A DNA stretch of 64,000 nucleotides. Source: Xiashengella succiniciproducens. GTDB lineage: Bacteria; Bacteroidota; Bacteroidia; Bacteroidales; Marinilabiliaceae. The notes below the pieces were generated by a model. It did not search any database, was not told where the DNA came from, and saw only the letters and a program-made list of their open reading frames with translations. Shown here piece by piece: positions 25,804-36,221 of the stretch. How positions within the stretch are numbered: the stretch's first letter is position 1; every line of letters starts with the position of its first letter. A program made the translations under genes and the position numbers. Location of the stretch: NCBI RefSeq assembly GCF_023674465.1, contig NZ_CP098400.1:682001-746000 (forward strand), written 5' to 3'.

Positions 25804-26559
25804 ATGAAGAAAACTGCATTGATAACAGGAGCTACAGCTGGGATTGGCCGTGCTACTGCATTAAAGCTGAGTGGAATGGGATATGATGTCATAGTGACCG
25901 GTCGCAGGGCAGAAAGACTTGAGAAGCTGACCCTGGAAATAGAAGGAAAAGGAGGGAGCTGCCGTACGCTCTGCTTTGATATTCAGAGTAAGGATGAGGT
26001 TGACAAGGCAATGGACAGCCTGGGAGAACAGCTCGACAATATTGATCTTTTGGTCAACAATGCCGGACTGGCTGCTACAGCTGAGCCAATCCAAAGTGGT
26101 TCCTGGGAGGACTGGGAGAGGATGATTGATACCAATATCAAGGGGCTTTTGGCGGTAAGTAAAAGAGTAATACCTGGAATGATTAAGCGGAGTTGTGGAC
26201 ATATTGTCAATCTGAGCTCAATAGCAGGCAAGGAAGCCTATGCCAATGGCAATGTGTACTGTGCAACAAAGCATGCAGTAGAAGCCCTTACCAAAGGTAT
26301 GCGCATTGACCTCCTTCAGTATGGTATTAAAGTCTCTTCAATCTCACCTGGTATGGTCGAGACTGAGTTCTCAATAGTTCGCTATCATGGAGACAAGGAC
26401 AAGGCCGATGCAGTGTACAAGGGGTTAACTCCACTTACTGCTGAAGATATTGCAGATGCTATTGAATTTATAGTAAGTCGTCCACCTCACGTCAATATCA
26501 ACGACATTCTGATTATGCCCACGGCACAGGCAAGTGCCGTGTACAACCACCGGTCCTAA
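25804..26559 (+). CDS. Short-chain dehydrogenase/reductase
   Basis: 251 residues, the normal length for a classical SDR. The nucleotide-binding motif TGATAGIGRA (8-17), the Arg pair in VTGRRAERL (NADP preference), NNAG (about 87-90), catalytic Ser in LSSIAG and YCATK (Tyr and Lys of the active site, about 155-159) are all present. It resembles YdfG-type 3-hydroxy acid or serine dehydrogenases. The substrate is not certain. A -7-like TACTTTAG lies about 35 bp upstream of the ATG. Confidence 0.92.
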   Translation: MKKTALITGATAGIGRATALKLSGMGYDVIVTGRRAERLEKLTLEIEGKGGSCRTLCFDIQSKDEVDKAMDSLGEQLDNIDLLVNNAGLAATAEPIQSGSWEDWERMIDTNIKGLLAVSKRVIPGMIKRSCGHIVNLSSIAGKEAYANGNVYCATKHAVEALTKGMRIDLLQYGIKVSSISPGMVETEFSIVRYHGDKDKADAVYKGLTPLTAEDIADAIEFIVSRPPHVNINDILIMPTAQASAVYNHRS

Positions 26560-26637
26560 TGAGATGATCTAAGTTTACCTCTGTGCCTCAAGTGCCTGGA
26601 CGCAAACTAAAGATAGGAGATGCCGTTTTGCTTTTGA

Positions 26638-27057
26638 TTACTGTTCTTTGGAATAAGTTATCATCCAGTAGGTACCAAACTTATCTCTGAAGCTTCCGTA
26701 GTAATCGCCCCAGAACATATCTGACATTGGCATCTCAACTTTGCCTCCGGCAGATAGTTCACTAAATAACCTGTCGGCTTCTTCGCGACTTTCTGTAGAA
26801 ACACAAACATAATTGCTGCTTCCCGCAACAAAGTCCTTGCGCATTGATTCGGGCACATCAGATCCCATGAGGTGATTGTCACCAAAGGATATGCTTACAT
26901 GCATAACAAGGTTTTTGTCCTCTTCAGGCACTTCAATGGCGTCAGTATCACCCATGCGGGAGAAATAAGAAAATTCTGTACGGAATGCGGCTTTGTAAAA
27001 ATTGAATGCTGCTTCGCAGGTTCCGGGAAAGTTGAGGTACGGATTCAGTTGTCTCAT
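26638..27057 (-). CDS. VOC-fold protein, PhnB-like
   Basis: 139 residues of the glyoxalase/bleomycin-resistance fold. It starts with LNPYLNFPGTCEAAFNFYKAAF, carries VMHVSISFGDNHLMGSDVP in the middle and ends FGTYWMITY, the standard PhnB-like pattern. Members are small metalloenzymes or binding proteins and the substrate here is unknown. It lies 23 bp downstream of a double-domain relative, probably in the same operon. Confidence 0.85.
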   Translation of the reverse strand: MRQLNPYLNFPGTCEAAFNFYKAAFRTEFSYFSRMGDTDAIEVPEEDKNLVMHVSISFGDNHLMGSDVPESMRKDFVAGSSNYVCVSTESREEADRLFSELSAGGKVEMPMSDMFWGDYYGSFRDKFGTYWMITYSKEQ

Positions 27058-27080
27058 AATTGTAGTGTTTTTGGAGGTTA

Positions 27081-27917
27081 TTATTTGGCGGCAGCTCTGA
27101 GTTTTGCGATATCCAGTTTTTTCATCTTCATCATTTCCTGCATAACACCAGGTTTTTGTACAAGATCTTTCATATCTGAGGGTGTAATTTGCCAGCTTAC
27201 ACCAAACTTATCCTTCAGCCATCCGCACATGCTTTCCAAACCACCATCAGACGTGAGTTTAGACCAATAAGCATCAATTTCATCTTGTGTGTCGCATTCA
27301 ACTACAAGCGACATTCCTTCGGACAGTTCAAAGTTATGAGGGTAAGAGCTGTCCATAATCATAAGGAGATAGTCGAGTATCTTAAACTCGGCATGCATAA
27401 TATTCCCCGGTGCTTCGCCTTCTTCTCCAGTATATCTGAGTATCCCCCTCATTTCGGAGCGTGGGAATACAGAAGTATAAAATTTCATTACCTCCTCAGC
27501 CCTGCCATTGTTAAGACCAATACACATGATTGTGGGAACCACCTTTTGTATGATGTTTTCTGCGTCACCGGTGTACAGTTGCCATGATACGCCATATCGG
27601 TCTTCTATCCATGAATATTTCGGACTGAAAGGATAGGAGTCAAGCGGCATCAACTCCATACTTCCTTCCTTAAGTTTGGAATGGATTTTAATTACGTCAT
27701 TCGCATCTTCCGTCAGATACATAAGAGATATCGAAGGATTGGGTCTGTACAGGTTGCCTCCGTTGAGGATCAATATGCGCTGTCCACTGATTGTAAAAAC
27801 TGTTGCAGCGCTGTTCTGATCTACGATCTCGGCATCCGGGAAAACTGAAACATAGAATTCAGCCATTTCCAGTGCGTTGTTGTTTGACCAGATACATGGG
27901 TAGATTGGCTTTTGCAT
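27081..27917 (-). CDS. Two-domain VOC protein, PhnB-like
   Basis: About 278 residues from the ATG at 27917 (MQKPIYPCIWSNNNALEMAE). The upstream frame to 28046 looks non-coding. Two tandem VOC domains are visible: residues 1-130 (SISLMYLTEDANDVIK, YGVSWQLYTG) and 135-275 (TIMCIGLNNGRAEEVMKFYT, KFGVSWQITPS). Duplicated PhnB-like proteins are common and of unknown substrate. It forms a likely operon with the single-domain gene downstream. Confidence 0.85.
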   Translation of the reverse strand: MQKPIYPCIWSNNNALEMAEFYVSVFPDAEIVDQNSAATVFTISGQRILILNGGNLYRPNPSISLMYLTEDANDVIKIHSKLKEGSMELMPLDSYPFSPKYSWIEDRYGVSWQLYTGDAENIIQKVVPTIMCIGLNNGRAEEVMKFYTSVFPRSEMRGILRYTGEEGEAPGNIMHAEFKILDYLLMIMDSSYPHNFELSEGMSLVVECDTQDEIDAYWSKLTSDGGLESMCGWLKDKFGVSWQITPSDMKDLVQKPGVMQEMMKMKKLDIAKLRAAAK

Positions 27918-28159
27918 TGCTGTGTCGTTTAAAGTGATCACTGCCCGCCTACAGGTTTTATTGAATCCTGTTTTTCTCGAATCGATTGTATAACAGATGA
28001 ATGCCCAGTTGTGTTCTCTCGGATGCCATACTTTTTCATGAAGCAATTGCCCCTATTCTGGAAAATCATATCGTTCAGACGTCAGGAATCTCCGGCTCCT
28101 AAGCTCTTTTCTGGGTTTCTGAGCCAGTCAAAGGGAACGCTGAGCATTATGCAGGAAGG

Positions 28160-28966
28160 TTAATTTTTTTGTATCCCCTTTTCCTCTTTGTACTTTTTAG
28201 CAAGTAATTCGATTTTGTTCATTGCCATGATAATATTGTCAGCATTGGAGATTTTAAGGTTCTTGTTGCAGTAAACGATAAAGTCATTGAGTTCTTTGCC
28301 CTCGAATCCTGAAATCATGGCTATGATGTCAGGTCCCGCAATCTGATCCCGGAATTGATAATGCTTTTGCTCAGCCCTGGCTTCTTGTAGCGACAGTTTG
28401 CTGTTTTCAGTTTTGCTAAACTTTGAGTAAATGAATGACGCAGGACTGAAGATTGCACCCATAACTCCCATGTTTCCTACGTCCGGGCGTTCATTTGGAG
28501 GTAATTTTGATATTTGGCTTCCGAAATTTGAGGGAAGGTGAAGGTCTATTTTGGGACTGTCATCTTCAAACTTTGGAAAGATCATGGGGTCGAGAATACC
28601 CTGATACCCATAGATATTTACCTCCTTCAGTTGATAGAAGTTGTGACTGAGTTTTACAATTATATTGCCGGTATGGTATGTGTCAGCCTGGTTTAGAACT
28701 ACTGTCTTTGCTTCGAATCCCATTGAAACGACCCTTATTGAGTCCTCTACTGGAAGGCTCAGTTTTATGCATCCTTCTTCATTGACGACAAAGGATGTGA
28801 TTTTGGAGTAGCTTGCAATGGTGGCCTTTGGGATAATCGCATTGTCCTCGGAGCGTATGCAGATATTCCATACGGCCGTAGAATCAGGGTCGTTGGCCGT
28901 CAATGGGCAAATAAGGGCTAAATGGCATATAAGCAGAAGGCATGTCCTGCGGTAGATACTGGTCAT
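28160..28966 (-). CDS. Secreted protein with carboxypeptidase-regulatory-like domain
   Basis: 268 residues with a signal peptide (LLLICHLALICPLTA). Residues about 30-110 follow the beta-sandwich pattern of surface CarboxypepD_reg-like domains (AIIPKATIASYSKITSFVVNEEGCIKLSL...VVSMGFEAKTV), often found at the start of TonB-dependent receptors. No receptor barrel follows. The C-terminal half is helical and charged. It is likely periplasmic or outer-membrane associated; the function is unknown. The 188 bp on its 5' side hold nothing recognisable. Confidence 0.6.
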   Translation of the reverse strand: MTSIYRRTCLLLICHLALICPLTANDPDSTAVWNICIRSEDNAIIPKATIASYSKITSFVVNEEGCIKLSLPVEDSIRVVSMGFEAKTVVLNQADTYHTGNIIVKLSHNFYQLKEVNIYGYQGILDPMIFPKFEDDSPKIDLHLPSNFGSQISKLPPNERPDVGNMGVMGAIFSPASFIYSKFSKTENSKLSLQEARAEQKHYQFRDQIAGPDIIAMISGFEGKELNDFIVYCNKNLKISNADNIIMAMNKIELLAKKYKEEKGIQKN

Positions 28967-29154
28967 TGCTTTGGCTGGGACTTTGGTTCAGTATTTCACT
29001 ATTGGTAAGGAATAGCAGGACAATGACCTTAATGCAATTTCTATGCCAGCACATTGGAGACGACAACAGGTTAAGGACCCTTTGACGGATTGTGGGCCCA
29101 ATCAGTGGTGTCTGAGTCTTTAGCTATAGTGCCTGAGCCTGTCGAGGGTCCGAA

Positions 29155-30666
29155 CTACAATTTACCGGAAGCCTTCAGATAATAGGTGTGGTTGAGCTGT
29201 AAGCGGCTTAGGGCATCGATATACTGGCTATAGGCATTTTGCCACATGCTTTGAGCCTCCATAAACTCCGAGAGGGTTTGCATCCCGGTCTTGTAGCGGT
29301 TTTCGCTGACTCGTAGGTTTTCTTCAGCCTCTTTCAGCGCTTTTTCAGTAAATTCCGCTTCAAGCAGGGATTCATCCAGCTTATTGATAGCCTGCGCCAG
29401 CTCCAGTTCCATCATTTGCCCCAGATTCTCTCGTTGGAGCTTTGCAATTTCCTTCTCTGCTTCTGCTGCTTTAATCTTGTTACGACCCTCTCCCCAATGA
29501 AATACCGGTATATTGACCGACACAAGTGCAGAGAAAGAAGTCGCATCCAGCAGTTTTGTACCGTTCATCTCCAGGCCGTTGATATAGCCGTAGTTGGCGG
29601 CGAGCCCTACCTGTGGCAGGAAGTCACTACGGGTAAGCTTGATTTCTTGTTCCTTGAGGAGTATCTGTTGTTCAAGCATCGCATATTCTGGCCTTCCTGT
29701 GTAGTCTCTTTTAATATCCAATTCACCTGCAATTGCATCATCAAGTGACTCTGGAAGTTTAACATCTGCATCTAACGGCAGTCCGGTAACGAAGCAAAGA
29801 TTCATCATTGCCAGTTTAAGTCCGTTTTGTGCACGACGAAGCTGTAGTTCGGCTTCGTTGAGTTTAACCTGAACTTTGAGCACATCATTCTGATGACGCA
29901 GACCCACATCACGTGCATTCTCAACATCTCTGAGAAGGGATTCTATCAGGTCCCTATATGACTGTGCCAGTTTAACCAGTTCCCTGGTTTTGATACAGGT
30001 CCAATAGGCCTCGTCAGCCTTAACGATTAGCTCTGCACGTGTCAACTCCATATTTAGTTCAGCCACCTTGTTGCCAATTCGGGCCATACTGTATGCCGAA
30101 CTGATTTTGCCTCCCATGTAAATTGGTTGTTCGGCAGTTAGCCCTGCCATCCATGTGTTTTTCAGATCAAAGAGTAGTTTGATATCAGGGAAGTATGCAT
30201 ACTGCTGGAAAATTGGATTGCCATCAGGTCCAATTACCGGAGTCCCACCGGGCCCAACGAGCACGTTGGGCACCAGTTCGCCGGTAGCCGGATCAGGCAC
30301 ATAGGTTGGCAGGTAGTTACCTTCAAGCTTTGCCTCAAAATCAGACTGGGTGTAGAGGTAGTTACCGGTTATAGAAAACTTAGGCAGGTAGTTGGCTTTA
30401 TACGCCTTTACAGTTGCCTCCGACTTAAGCTTGTTTTGTCGCGCAATAGAGGTGGCCTTATTGTTTTCAAGTGCGAGGCTACGGCAAAGTTCAGGAGTCA
30501 TCAATTCACCTGCATGATAGTCCGGTCCTCCCACTTCTTCCGACGAAGCTATTGGAGTCCACTCAGTCTCAGGCATTCCTGCCTCATCAACGATGTCTTG
30601 CCCTTGCAGCGCAGGGGACATAAACAGATATGCGGTTGCAGTCAGTATAGCTATATGCAGTCTCAT
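29155..30666 (-). CDS. TolC-family outer membrane efflux protein
   Basis: 503 residues with a signal peptide (LTATAYLFMSPALQGQ). It has the duplicated long-helix pattern of TolC proteins (ELCRSLALENNKATSIARQN; VENARDVGLRHQNDVLKVQ; ENLRVSENRYKTGMQTLSEFMEAQ). A proline/glycine-rich insert (about 125-155) has repeated GPGGTP/GPDGNP turns and may be an extracellular loop. It is last gene of an adaptor-RND-TolC operon and forms the outer-membrane exit duct. Confidence 0.92.
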   Translation of the reverse strand: MRLHIAILTATAYLFMSPALQGQDIVDEAGMPETEWTPIASSEEVGGPDYHAGELMTPELCRSLALENNKATSIARQNKLKSEATVKAYKANYLPKFSITGNYLYTQSDFEAKLEGNYLPTYVPDPATGELVPNVLVGPGGTPVIGPDGNPIFQQYAYFPDIKLLFDLKNTWMAGLTAEQPIYMGGKISSAYSMARIGNKVAELNMELTRAELIVKADEAYWTCIKTRELVKLAQSYRDLIESLLRDVENARDVGLRHQNDVLKVQVKLNEAELQLRRAQNGLKLAMMNLCFVTGLPLDADVKLPESLDDAIAGELDIKRDYTGRPEYAMLEQQILLKEQEIKLTRSDFLPQVGLAANYGYINGLEMNGTKLLDATSFSALVSVNIPVFHWGEGRNKIKAAEAEKEIAKLQRENLGQMMELELAQAINKLDESLLEAEFTEKALKEAEENLRVSENRYKTGMQTLSEFMEAQSMWQNAYSQYIDALSRLQLNHTYYLKASGKL

Positions 30667-30707
30667 CTTTCATTGAATTTCGATTAGTTAATATATTTCA
30701 GGGACGA

Positions 30708-33700
30708 TCAGTTGCGCTTTATCTTAATTCCGAAAAAGTAGGCATAAAGAACAGGGATAAAGAGCAGGGTTATTAAGGTACCGATAAGCAGGCCTCCCAT
30801 TATCACCACTGCCACAGGGCCGAAGAGAGCATCGTTAAGCAGGGGGATCATACCCAGGATAGTTGTAAGTGAGGCAAGCATAACAGGACGGAAACGATTT
30901 TCCGAACTATCCATCAATGCCTTTACAGGGTCCATCCCGGATGATAGCTGCAGGGTTATCTCGTCCATTAGCACAATACCATTTTTGATAAGCATTCCCA
31001 CCAATCCGAGAGCTGCAACCATAGCAACAAAACCGAATGGTTTGCCGGAGATCAGGATGCCTGCAATTATCCCGATAAGCAACAAGGGCATACACAGGAT
31101 GATAATCAGAGGTTTTCTGACGTCCTTGAACAACATTATCAGTATGGCGACCATCAGGACTACAGCCAAGGGGTAGTACATAAAGAGGTAGGTCATAGCC
31201 TCGTTGCTTGCCTGATATTCCCCTTCCCATCTCAAACTGTAGCCTTCCGGCAGTGGAATGGCTTCAATCTGGGCTGCAATACTTTGCCGGGCGTTCTCAA
31301 CTGCATGTCCGGGCATTGGATAGCACTGTACCCTCATGGCACGTTCGCCGTTACTACGGATAACCAGCGGGTTTTCCCATTCAATACGGACCCCATTTGC
31401 AGCCTGTCTCAGGGGTATAGTCTGGAACAGCGATTCCAGAATATCCTCTTCTGAGACTGCACCGGTAAACAAGCCCTGTATCATTTGCCTGTCAATTCCT
31501 GCAATTGATGGCATCAGTCCAAAGATCGGTGTGTTCTCAAGAGACTTCAGTGGTTTGCCATCCTTGTCAACGCACTTGAGGTTGATAGTACGGCTTTCTA
31601 CACCATCGTAGAAGGTTCCTATCGGGATGCCGTCAGTTGCACTCATCAGCGAGATTCCAATATCCTGACGGGTCAGACCCAGGTTACGAGCTATAGGCTG
31701 GTTGTAGTCCACCGTCAAAACCGGTACTTTTGGTTCCCAGTCTGTAGTGGGCATGTAAACCATATCACAATTGTTGATTATAGCGGTAGCTTGCGCTGCA
31801 AGCTGCCGCAGTACTTCCGGATCGGGGCCTCTGAATTCGATCTCGATAGGAAACTTCTTATACATCAGGTTGTAGCGCTTCACCCTGACGTAGGCATCGG
31901 GATAGTTTTCGTTAAGGTAATTCTGTATTTCCTCGATAGAAGCTACCAATGCCTTGTTGGATACATAGTCAACAATCAGTTCTCCGTATGCAAGAGAAGG
32001 ATCAGCGATAGTTCTTACCAGGTTGTAACGGCTTGGGGTACCGCCAATGGAAGTAGTTACATGCCTTACATCCTCCCTTGCCAGCAGGTATTCTTCTATT
32101 TCCATGAGGTCGGAGCGGGTACGGGAACTGTTAAGCCCTTCCTGCAACTTGTATTCTATGTAGAGCTGGTCGTATTCCATATCCGGAAAAAAGCCCTGAG
32201 GAAGAAACCTGTAGCAGTAAATGCTAATCAGTACCAGGCCGAAGCCAATGCATAGGGTAATGATACGGTGGGAAAGTGCCCAATAGAGCACTTTCCGGAA
32301 AGTGTGGTAGAATTTGTTGTCATATGGGTCCTTTCCGGCATAGCTGTCTTTTATCTTAATCCACTTGTCTGCCATTATCGGGATAATGGTAAGAGCGAGT
32401 ACCCAACTAAGAAGCAGTGACACTGCAAGCACGATAAACAAGTCGCGTACATAGAATCCGGCTGTGTCGGGCGACATATAGATAGGGAGGAAGGCAAGGA
32501 TGGCTATCAGGGTTGCTCCAAGCAGAGGCAGGGCAGTCTTTACACCAATGGCGGTAAGTGCCTTTCTGCGGTCATGTCCCCGTTGCAGGTCTATCTGAAT
32601 ACCATCGAGTATCACAATAGCATTGTCTACAAGCATTCCCATTGCCAGCACGAAGGATGCCAGTGACACCCTTTGTAGCGTACCGTCAAAGAGCTGCAAT
32701 ATCATTATCGAGCCGAAAACAATTATCACAAGGTTAATCCCGAGTATCATACCACTACGCATGCCCATGGTAAAGATCAGAAGGATAACCACTATGAGAA
32801 CTGACTCAAAAAGGTTTAGGATGAATGAGCTGAGAGCATCCTTTACCCTTTCAGGCTGGAAAAATATCTTGTGCATCTCCATGCCAGCAGGCAGGCGTTC
32901 AGCCTCGAGTCTTGAGATAAGTTCTTCGACCTTAATACCAACCTTTGTTATATCAGTACCTCCAAGTGCAGAGATGGCAATTCCCAATGCCGGTTTGCGA
33001 TCGTAACGGAGCTCATTGCGTACCGGAGTGGCATATTTCTCCGAAATACGGGCTATATCACAAAGTCGTAATTGGTCACCTTCATGTCCCTGGATAAGGA
33101 GATTGCTAATATCATCCACGTTGCGGTAGCGATCGTTGACCGTTACTCTCAGTCGTGCTTCACCACTTTCATAGTAGCCCGAGTATATCGTCTGGTTTTG
33201 TCCCTGAAGAGTGGCCAGCACTTCAGCAGGGTGTACACCCAGGTTTGCCAGTTTGTCTTCGAAAAGTTCAATCTCTATATTGAGCTCATGTTCCCCATAA
33301 ATACTGACATTTGATATTCCGTCAATCTTGAGTATCTCCTTTTTGATAAGTTCGGCAAACCTGACAGCTTCACTGTTTTCGTAACCTTCATAAGAAAGGG
33401 CATACATCATTCCATAGACGTCTCCAAAATCGTCCATCACGATCGATGGCTGACAGCCCTCAGGCAGGTCGTTATGAACCATGGCGACCTTACGTCGCAG
33501 CACGTCCCAGTGCTGCTCCACATCGGCATCAGGCACCAGTGTTGATAGTTCGACCGAAATCAGAGAGGCATCATTCATCGAGCGACTGCTGATGTTGCCG
33601 ACATTCTTCATCGAGCGGATACTTTTCTCGAGCTTATCGGTCACTTCAAGTTCCACCTGATGAGCAGAGGCTCCCGGGTATAGTGTAAGTATAGTAGCAG

Positions 33701-33833
33701 TTTTGACCTTTATTTCCGGGTCTTCCATCTTGCTCATGCTGCGATAGGCAACGATGCCACCTGCAACAAGCACAATGGTCAGGAACCACACCAGGGTTCT
33801 GTTGCCCAGGGCCCATGATCCCACATCTTTCAT
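30708..33833 (-). CDS. RND-family efflux permease (AcrB-like)
   Basis: 1041 residues, normal length for the family, with twelve predicted membrane helices. The first follows ALGNRTLVWFLTIVLVAGGI, and helix clusters lie around 335-480 and 860-1035 (SFVLAMGMLVDNAIVILDGI with acidic residues of the proton relay in helix IV). Two large periplasmic loops are present. Drug or lipid export by proton antiport is the expected role; the substrate cannot be inferred. Its ATG overlaps the adaptor stop by 4 bp, which indicates translational coupling. Confidence 0.95.
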   Translation of the reverse strand: MKDVGSWALGNRTLVWFLTIVLVAGGIVAYRSMSKMEDPEIKVKTATILTLYPGASAHQVELEVTDKLEKSIRSMKNVGNISSRSMNDASLISVELSTLVPDADVEQHWDVLRRKVAMVHNDLPEGCQPSIVMDDFGDVYGMMYALSYEGYENSEAVRFAELIKKEILKIDGISNVSIYGEHELNIEIELFEDKLANLGVHPAEVLATLQGQNQTIYSGYYESGEARLRVTVNDRYRNVDDISNLLIQGHEGDQLRLCDIARISEKYATPVRNELRYDRKPALGIAISALGGTDITKVGIKVEELISRLEAERLPAGMEMHKIFFQPERVKDALSSFILNLFESVLIVVILLIFTMGMRSGMILGINLVIIVFGSIMILQLFDGTLQRVSLASFVLAMGMLVDNAIVILDGIQIDLQRGHDRRKALTAIGVKTALPLLGATLIAILAFLPIYMSPDTAGFYVRDLFIVLAVSLLLSWVLALTIIPIMADKWIKIKDSYAGKDPYDNKFYHTFRKVLYWALSHRIITLCIGFGLVLISIYCYRFLPQGFFPDMEYDQLYIEYKLQEGLNSSRTRSDLMEIEEYLLAREDVRHVTTSIGGTPSRYNLVRTIADPSLAYGELIVDYVSNKALVASIEEIQNYLNENYPDAYVRVKRYNLMYKKFPIEIEFRGPDPEVLRQLAAQATAIINNCDMVYMPTTDWEPKVPVLTVDYNQPIARNLGLTRQDIGISLMSATDGIPIGTFYDGVESRTINLKCVDKDGKPLKSLENTPIFGLMPSIAGIDRQMIQGLFTGAVSEEDILESLFQTIPLRQAANGVRIEWENPLVIRSNGERAMRVQCYPMPGHAVENARQSIAAQIEAIPLPEGYSLRWEGEYQASNEAMTYLFMYYPLAVVLMVAILIMLFKDVRKPLIIILCMPLLLIGIIAGILISGKPFGFVAMVAALGLVGMLIKNGIVLMDEITLQLSSGMDPVKALMDSSENRFRPVMLASLTTILGMIPLLNDALFGPVAVVIMGGLLIGTLITLLFIPVLYAYFFGIKIKRN

Positions 33834-34897
33834 AGTAGTCCTCCCACATTAGATTTACCCGGCTTTGCCAGCAGTTTTACACTATCACCATCAGATAGAA
33901 AGCGCACCCCGGCGCTTACCACCTGTTCACCGGCCTGAAGGCCTCCAGAAACGATCACGCGCCCGTCATTTGTGACCCCGTCAATTTTGATTTTGCGAGC
34001 ATTGACTGTGAGTACGGTGGTATCACAAACCCAAACTGTGGGCTGATCATCAACCTCAAAAACCGCAGTGATAGGAATAGAAACCAGTCCGGTACTCTGA
34101 GGCTTGTATGCAATAGTAACAATGGTCGACATACCCGGGGAAGGCAGTTGAGAGCCTTGTTCCGCCTCGAGGCGGAACCTTAATGTATACAGTTGGTTGA
34201 GGTTTGCCTTATGATTGATAGAGATTAGTTCCAGAGGGAAGGTTTTTCCCGGGAAGATCTCGAAGTAGCATTCGAATTTATCAAACAGGTCACGTTTAAT
34301 GTATTCAGATGCAGGGATGTTGATTTCCACCTCAGGTACGTCTGAACTGAACATTGAGAAGACTGGCATGCCTGCTGCCACAGTTTCATTGCTATCGAAA
34401 AAACGTTTCTGGATATAGCCGTTGAAGGGCGCTTTTAGCTTTGTGTCCTCAAGGGCATTCTTGTGAGCTTCGTATTTGGCTGTTATCTGTTGCAGGCCCA
34501 GGCGAGCCTTGTCGTAGTCGTTTTCGCTAACGCTCTGCTTTTCGTAGAGCTTAATCACGCGTTCTGCCTCAGCCTTGATTTGAGTGTACTCGGCCTCTGT
34601 TGCAGCCAGTTGAAGCTGATAATCCCTCTGATCCATCTCAGCCAGTAGCTCCCCCTTGCGGACGAACTGCCCTTCACGGACGTGGATTTTTGCGATTGGG
34701 CCGCTGATGCGGAAGGCAAGGTTGACCTCAGAGGCCGGTTTGACCTTACCGGGGAAAGTAGCCGTCTTAACTTCGCCGTAGTTTTCGGCACTTGCAACCT
34801 TGACGGTTCTGATTGTTTCCTTTTGTTGTTCACGTTGCATGCATGAAGGCATGCAAAGTACAACCACGCATGAAATTCCTGTCAGAATATTTCGCAT
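33830..34897 (-). CDS. RND efflux periplasmic adaptor lipoprotein
   Basis: About 355 residues from the ATG at 34897 (MRNILTGISCVVVLCMPSCM). A lipobox ends at Cys19. An earlier in-frame ATG at 35008 would bury the signal peptide, so it is rejected. The order is N-terminal beta-barrel strand, lipoyl half (IHVREGQFVRKGELLAEMD), helical hairpin (about 85-130), lipoyl half (KAPFNGYIQKRFFDSNETV) and barrel domains. It joins the RND pump to the TolC channel and is the first gene of the operon. Confidence 0.92.
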   Translation of the reverse strand: MRNILTGISCVVVLCMPSCMQREQQKETIRTVKVASAENYGEVKTATFPGKVKPASEVNLAFRISGPIAKIHVREGQFVRKGELLAEMDQRDYQLQLAATEAEYTQIKAEAERVIKLYEKQSVSENDYDKARLGLQQITAKYEAHKNALEDTKLKAPFNGYIQKRFFDSNETVAAGMPVFSMFSSDVPEVEINIPASEYIKRDLFDKFECYFEIFPGKTFPLELISINHKANLNQLYTLRFRLEAEQGSQLPSPGMSTIVTIAYKPQSTGLVSIPITAVFEVDDQPTVWVCDTTVLTVNARKIKIDGVTNDGRVIVSGGLQAGEQVVSAGVRFLSDGDSVKLLAKPGKSNVGGLL

Positions 34898-35565
34898 CGC
34901 AATATTAATTAACAGATGATTTAAAACGTTGCAGCGGAGCCGATTAAAGGCCGATCCGCATTTAGTGCAAATGAGCAAGATAAAATCACTTTTGCACAAG
35001 ATGGTCAAATTTTAAAAATAAAGAGAGGAAAATTCAACGAAGGTTGCATAAAATCAGCTTGAAAAGTAGAGAATGGAGGATGAGTATGCAGTAGATGCAT
35101 TTGAGCTGCTGTTGCACCTGTATGGTTATGCTGTATAACATACTAAAAATCAAACAGACTCGTCAAGTTTGTGGAGTTTTCTTTTTGATGTCTGTTGAAT
35201 AGTTTGGTATTTTTATACAGTTTCAAAATATAGACCCATATCCCACAACTTTCACTTAGCCATTCTGTGACTGAGAACGACGGAGTCATGAATTGATTAT
35301 CTATCAGTCGTAGATTGTGATGGAGGTCTTGATACAGACTGGAACTTTAATTCTGCCAGTATCATAGAGGTTTGTGATGAGGCTGCAGTATGGATGGTTT
35401 CCATTTGGGTTGAGGCTCCTTGACGGTATCAGAATCAGAAATGCTATCTGTGGGCGGTTGATATAAGTTGCGATACAAGGTTTCCATTAACCGAGACTGG
35501 GCTGTACCAGTTTTTCTTTATGGGCAGGACAATAGTAATCAGAAGAAAAAAATACACTCCTGAAG
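34898..35565. other. Gene-poor interval of about 670 bp
   Basis: No convincing coding region, RNA gene, transposon end or large repeat was found on either strand. It presumably contains the promoter of the adaptor-RND-TolC operon on the right side of 34897 and the upstream region of the following membrane protein gene. Confidence 0.5.
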
Positions 35566-36195
35566 ATGATTGGTAATTTCATCCTTAAAGTAGTATTTGG
35601 AGCAGTAGTTCCACTTTTGTCTCTTATGGCGTTTTGGTGGAGTGCAGTTTTGATTGGTGCTGGTGATAGTATTATCTTGCTTAGTACCGTTAGCGGTTTA
35701 ATAGCAGGATTGGTAATTGAATATTTCATTGTGCGGAAAGGAAAGTTTTCCATATATAAGTTAAGAACGTCCACTCTGATATTAATATATGTGTTCTATA
35801 GTATTTGCTTCTTTGGATTTTTTCTGGGAGTGCCTGTATTTAACCTTGTCTTTGGACCAGTTGCAGGTTATTACTGGGCCAGAAAGTTGGTCAACAATAA
35901 CCCTGATAAAGTTGTCCTGCGGGAAGAGAAGACAAAGGTATCAGTATTTACTGCATTAATAATGGGATTGATTTGCCTTTTATCTGCATATTTTGCTTTC
36001 ACGGACGTGCACACGGCTGCAAACCTAAAAGGTATGTTCAATCTTTCCTTTGAAGTATCAAATGGTATGCTCATAGGAGTCTCTATTGCCGGTGGAGCCA
36101 TATTTTTTGTCAGCCAGTACTTCCTGACAGATGTTGCATTTGAAAAGACATACAGAAATTTATTGAATCTGTCAAAAACAACCAATTCTAAATAA
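35566..36195 (+). CDS. Integral membrane protein of unknown function
   Basis: 209 residues with about six hydrophobic segments (for example FGAVVPLLSLMAFWWSAVLI, ILIYVFYSICFFGFFLGVPVF, AGGAIFFVSQYFLT). No family was recognised. It ends 69 bp before the target-site duplication of the IS4-family insertion. It is probably a stand-alone gene. Confidence 0.6.
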   Translation: MIGNFILKVVFGAVVPLLSLMAFWWSAVLIGAGDSIILLSTVSGLIAGLVIEYFIVRKGKFSIYKLRTSTLILIYVFYSICFFGFFLGVPVFNLVFGPVAGYYWARKLVNNNPDKVVLREEKTKVSVFTALIMGLICLLSAYFAFTDVHTAANLKGMFNLSFEVSNGMLIGVSIAGGAIFFVSQYFLTDVAFEKTYRNLLNLSKTTNSK

Positions 36196-36221
36196 TTAGC
36201 ACAAGCAAGCAAATACTATTG

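Noticed and set aside
30907-33314. Several antisense frames inside the RND permease gene
   Set aside because: They mirror the codon pattern of the well-supported permease and have no motifs or start context.
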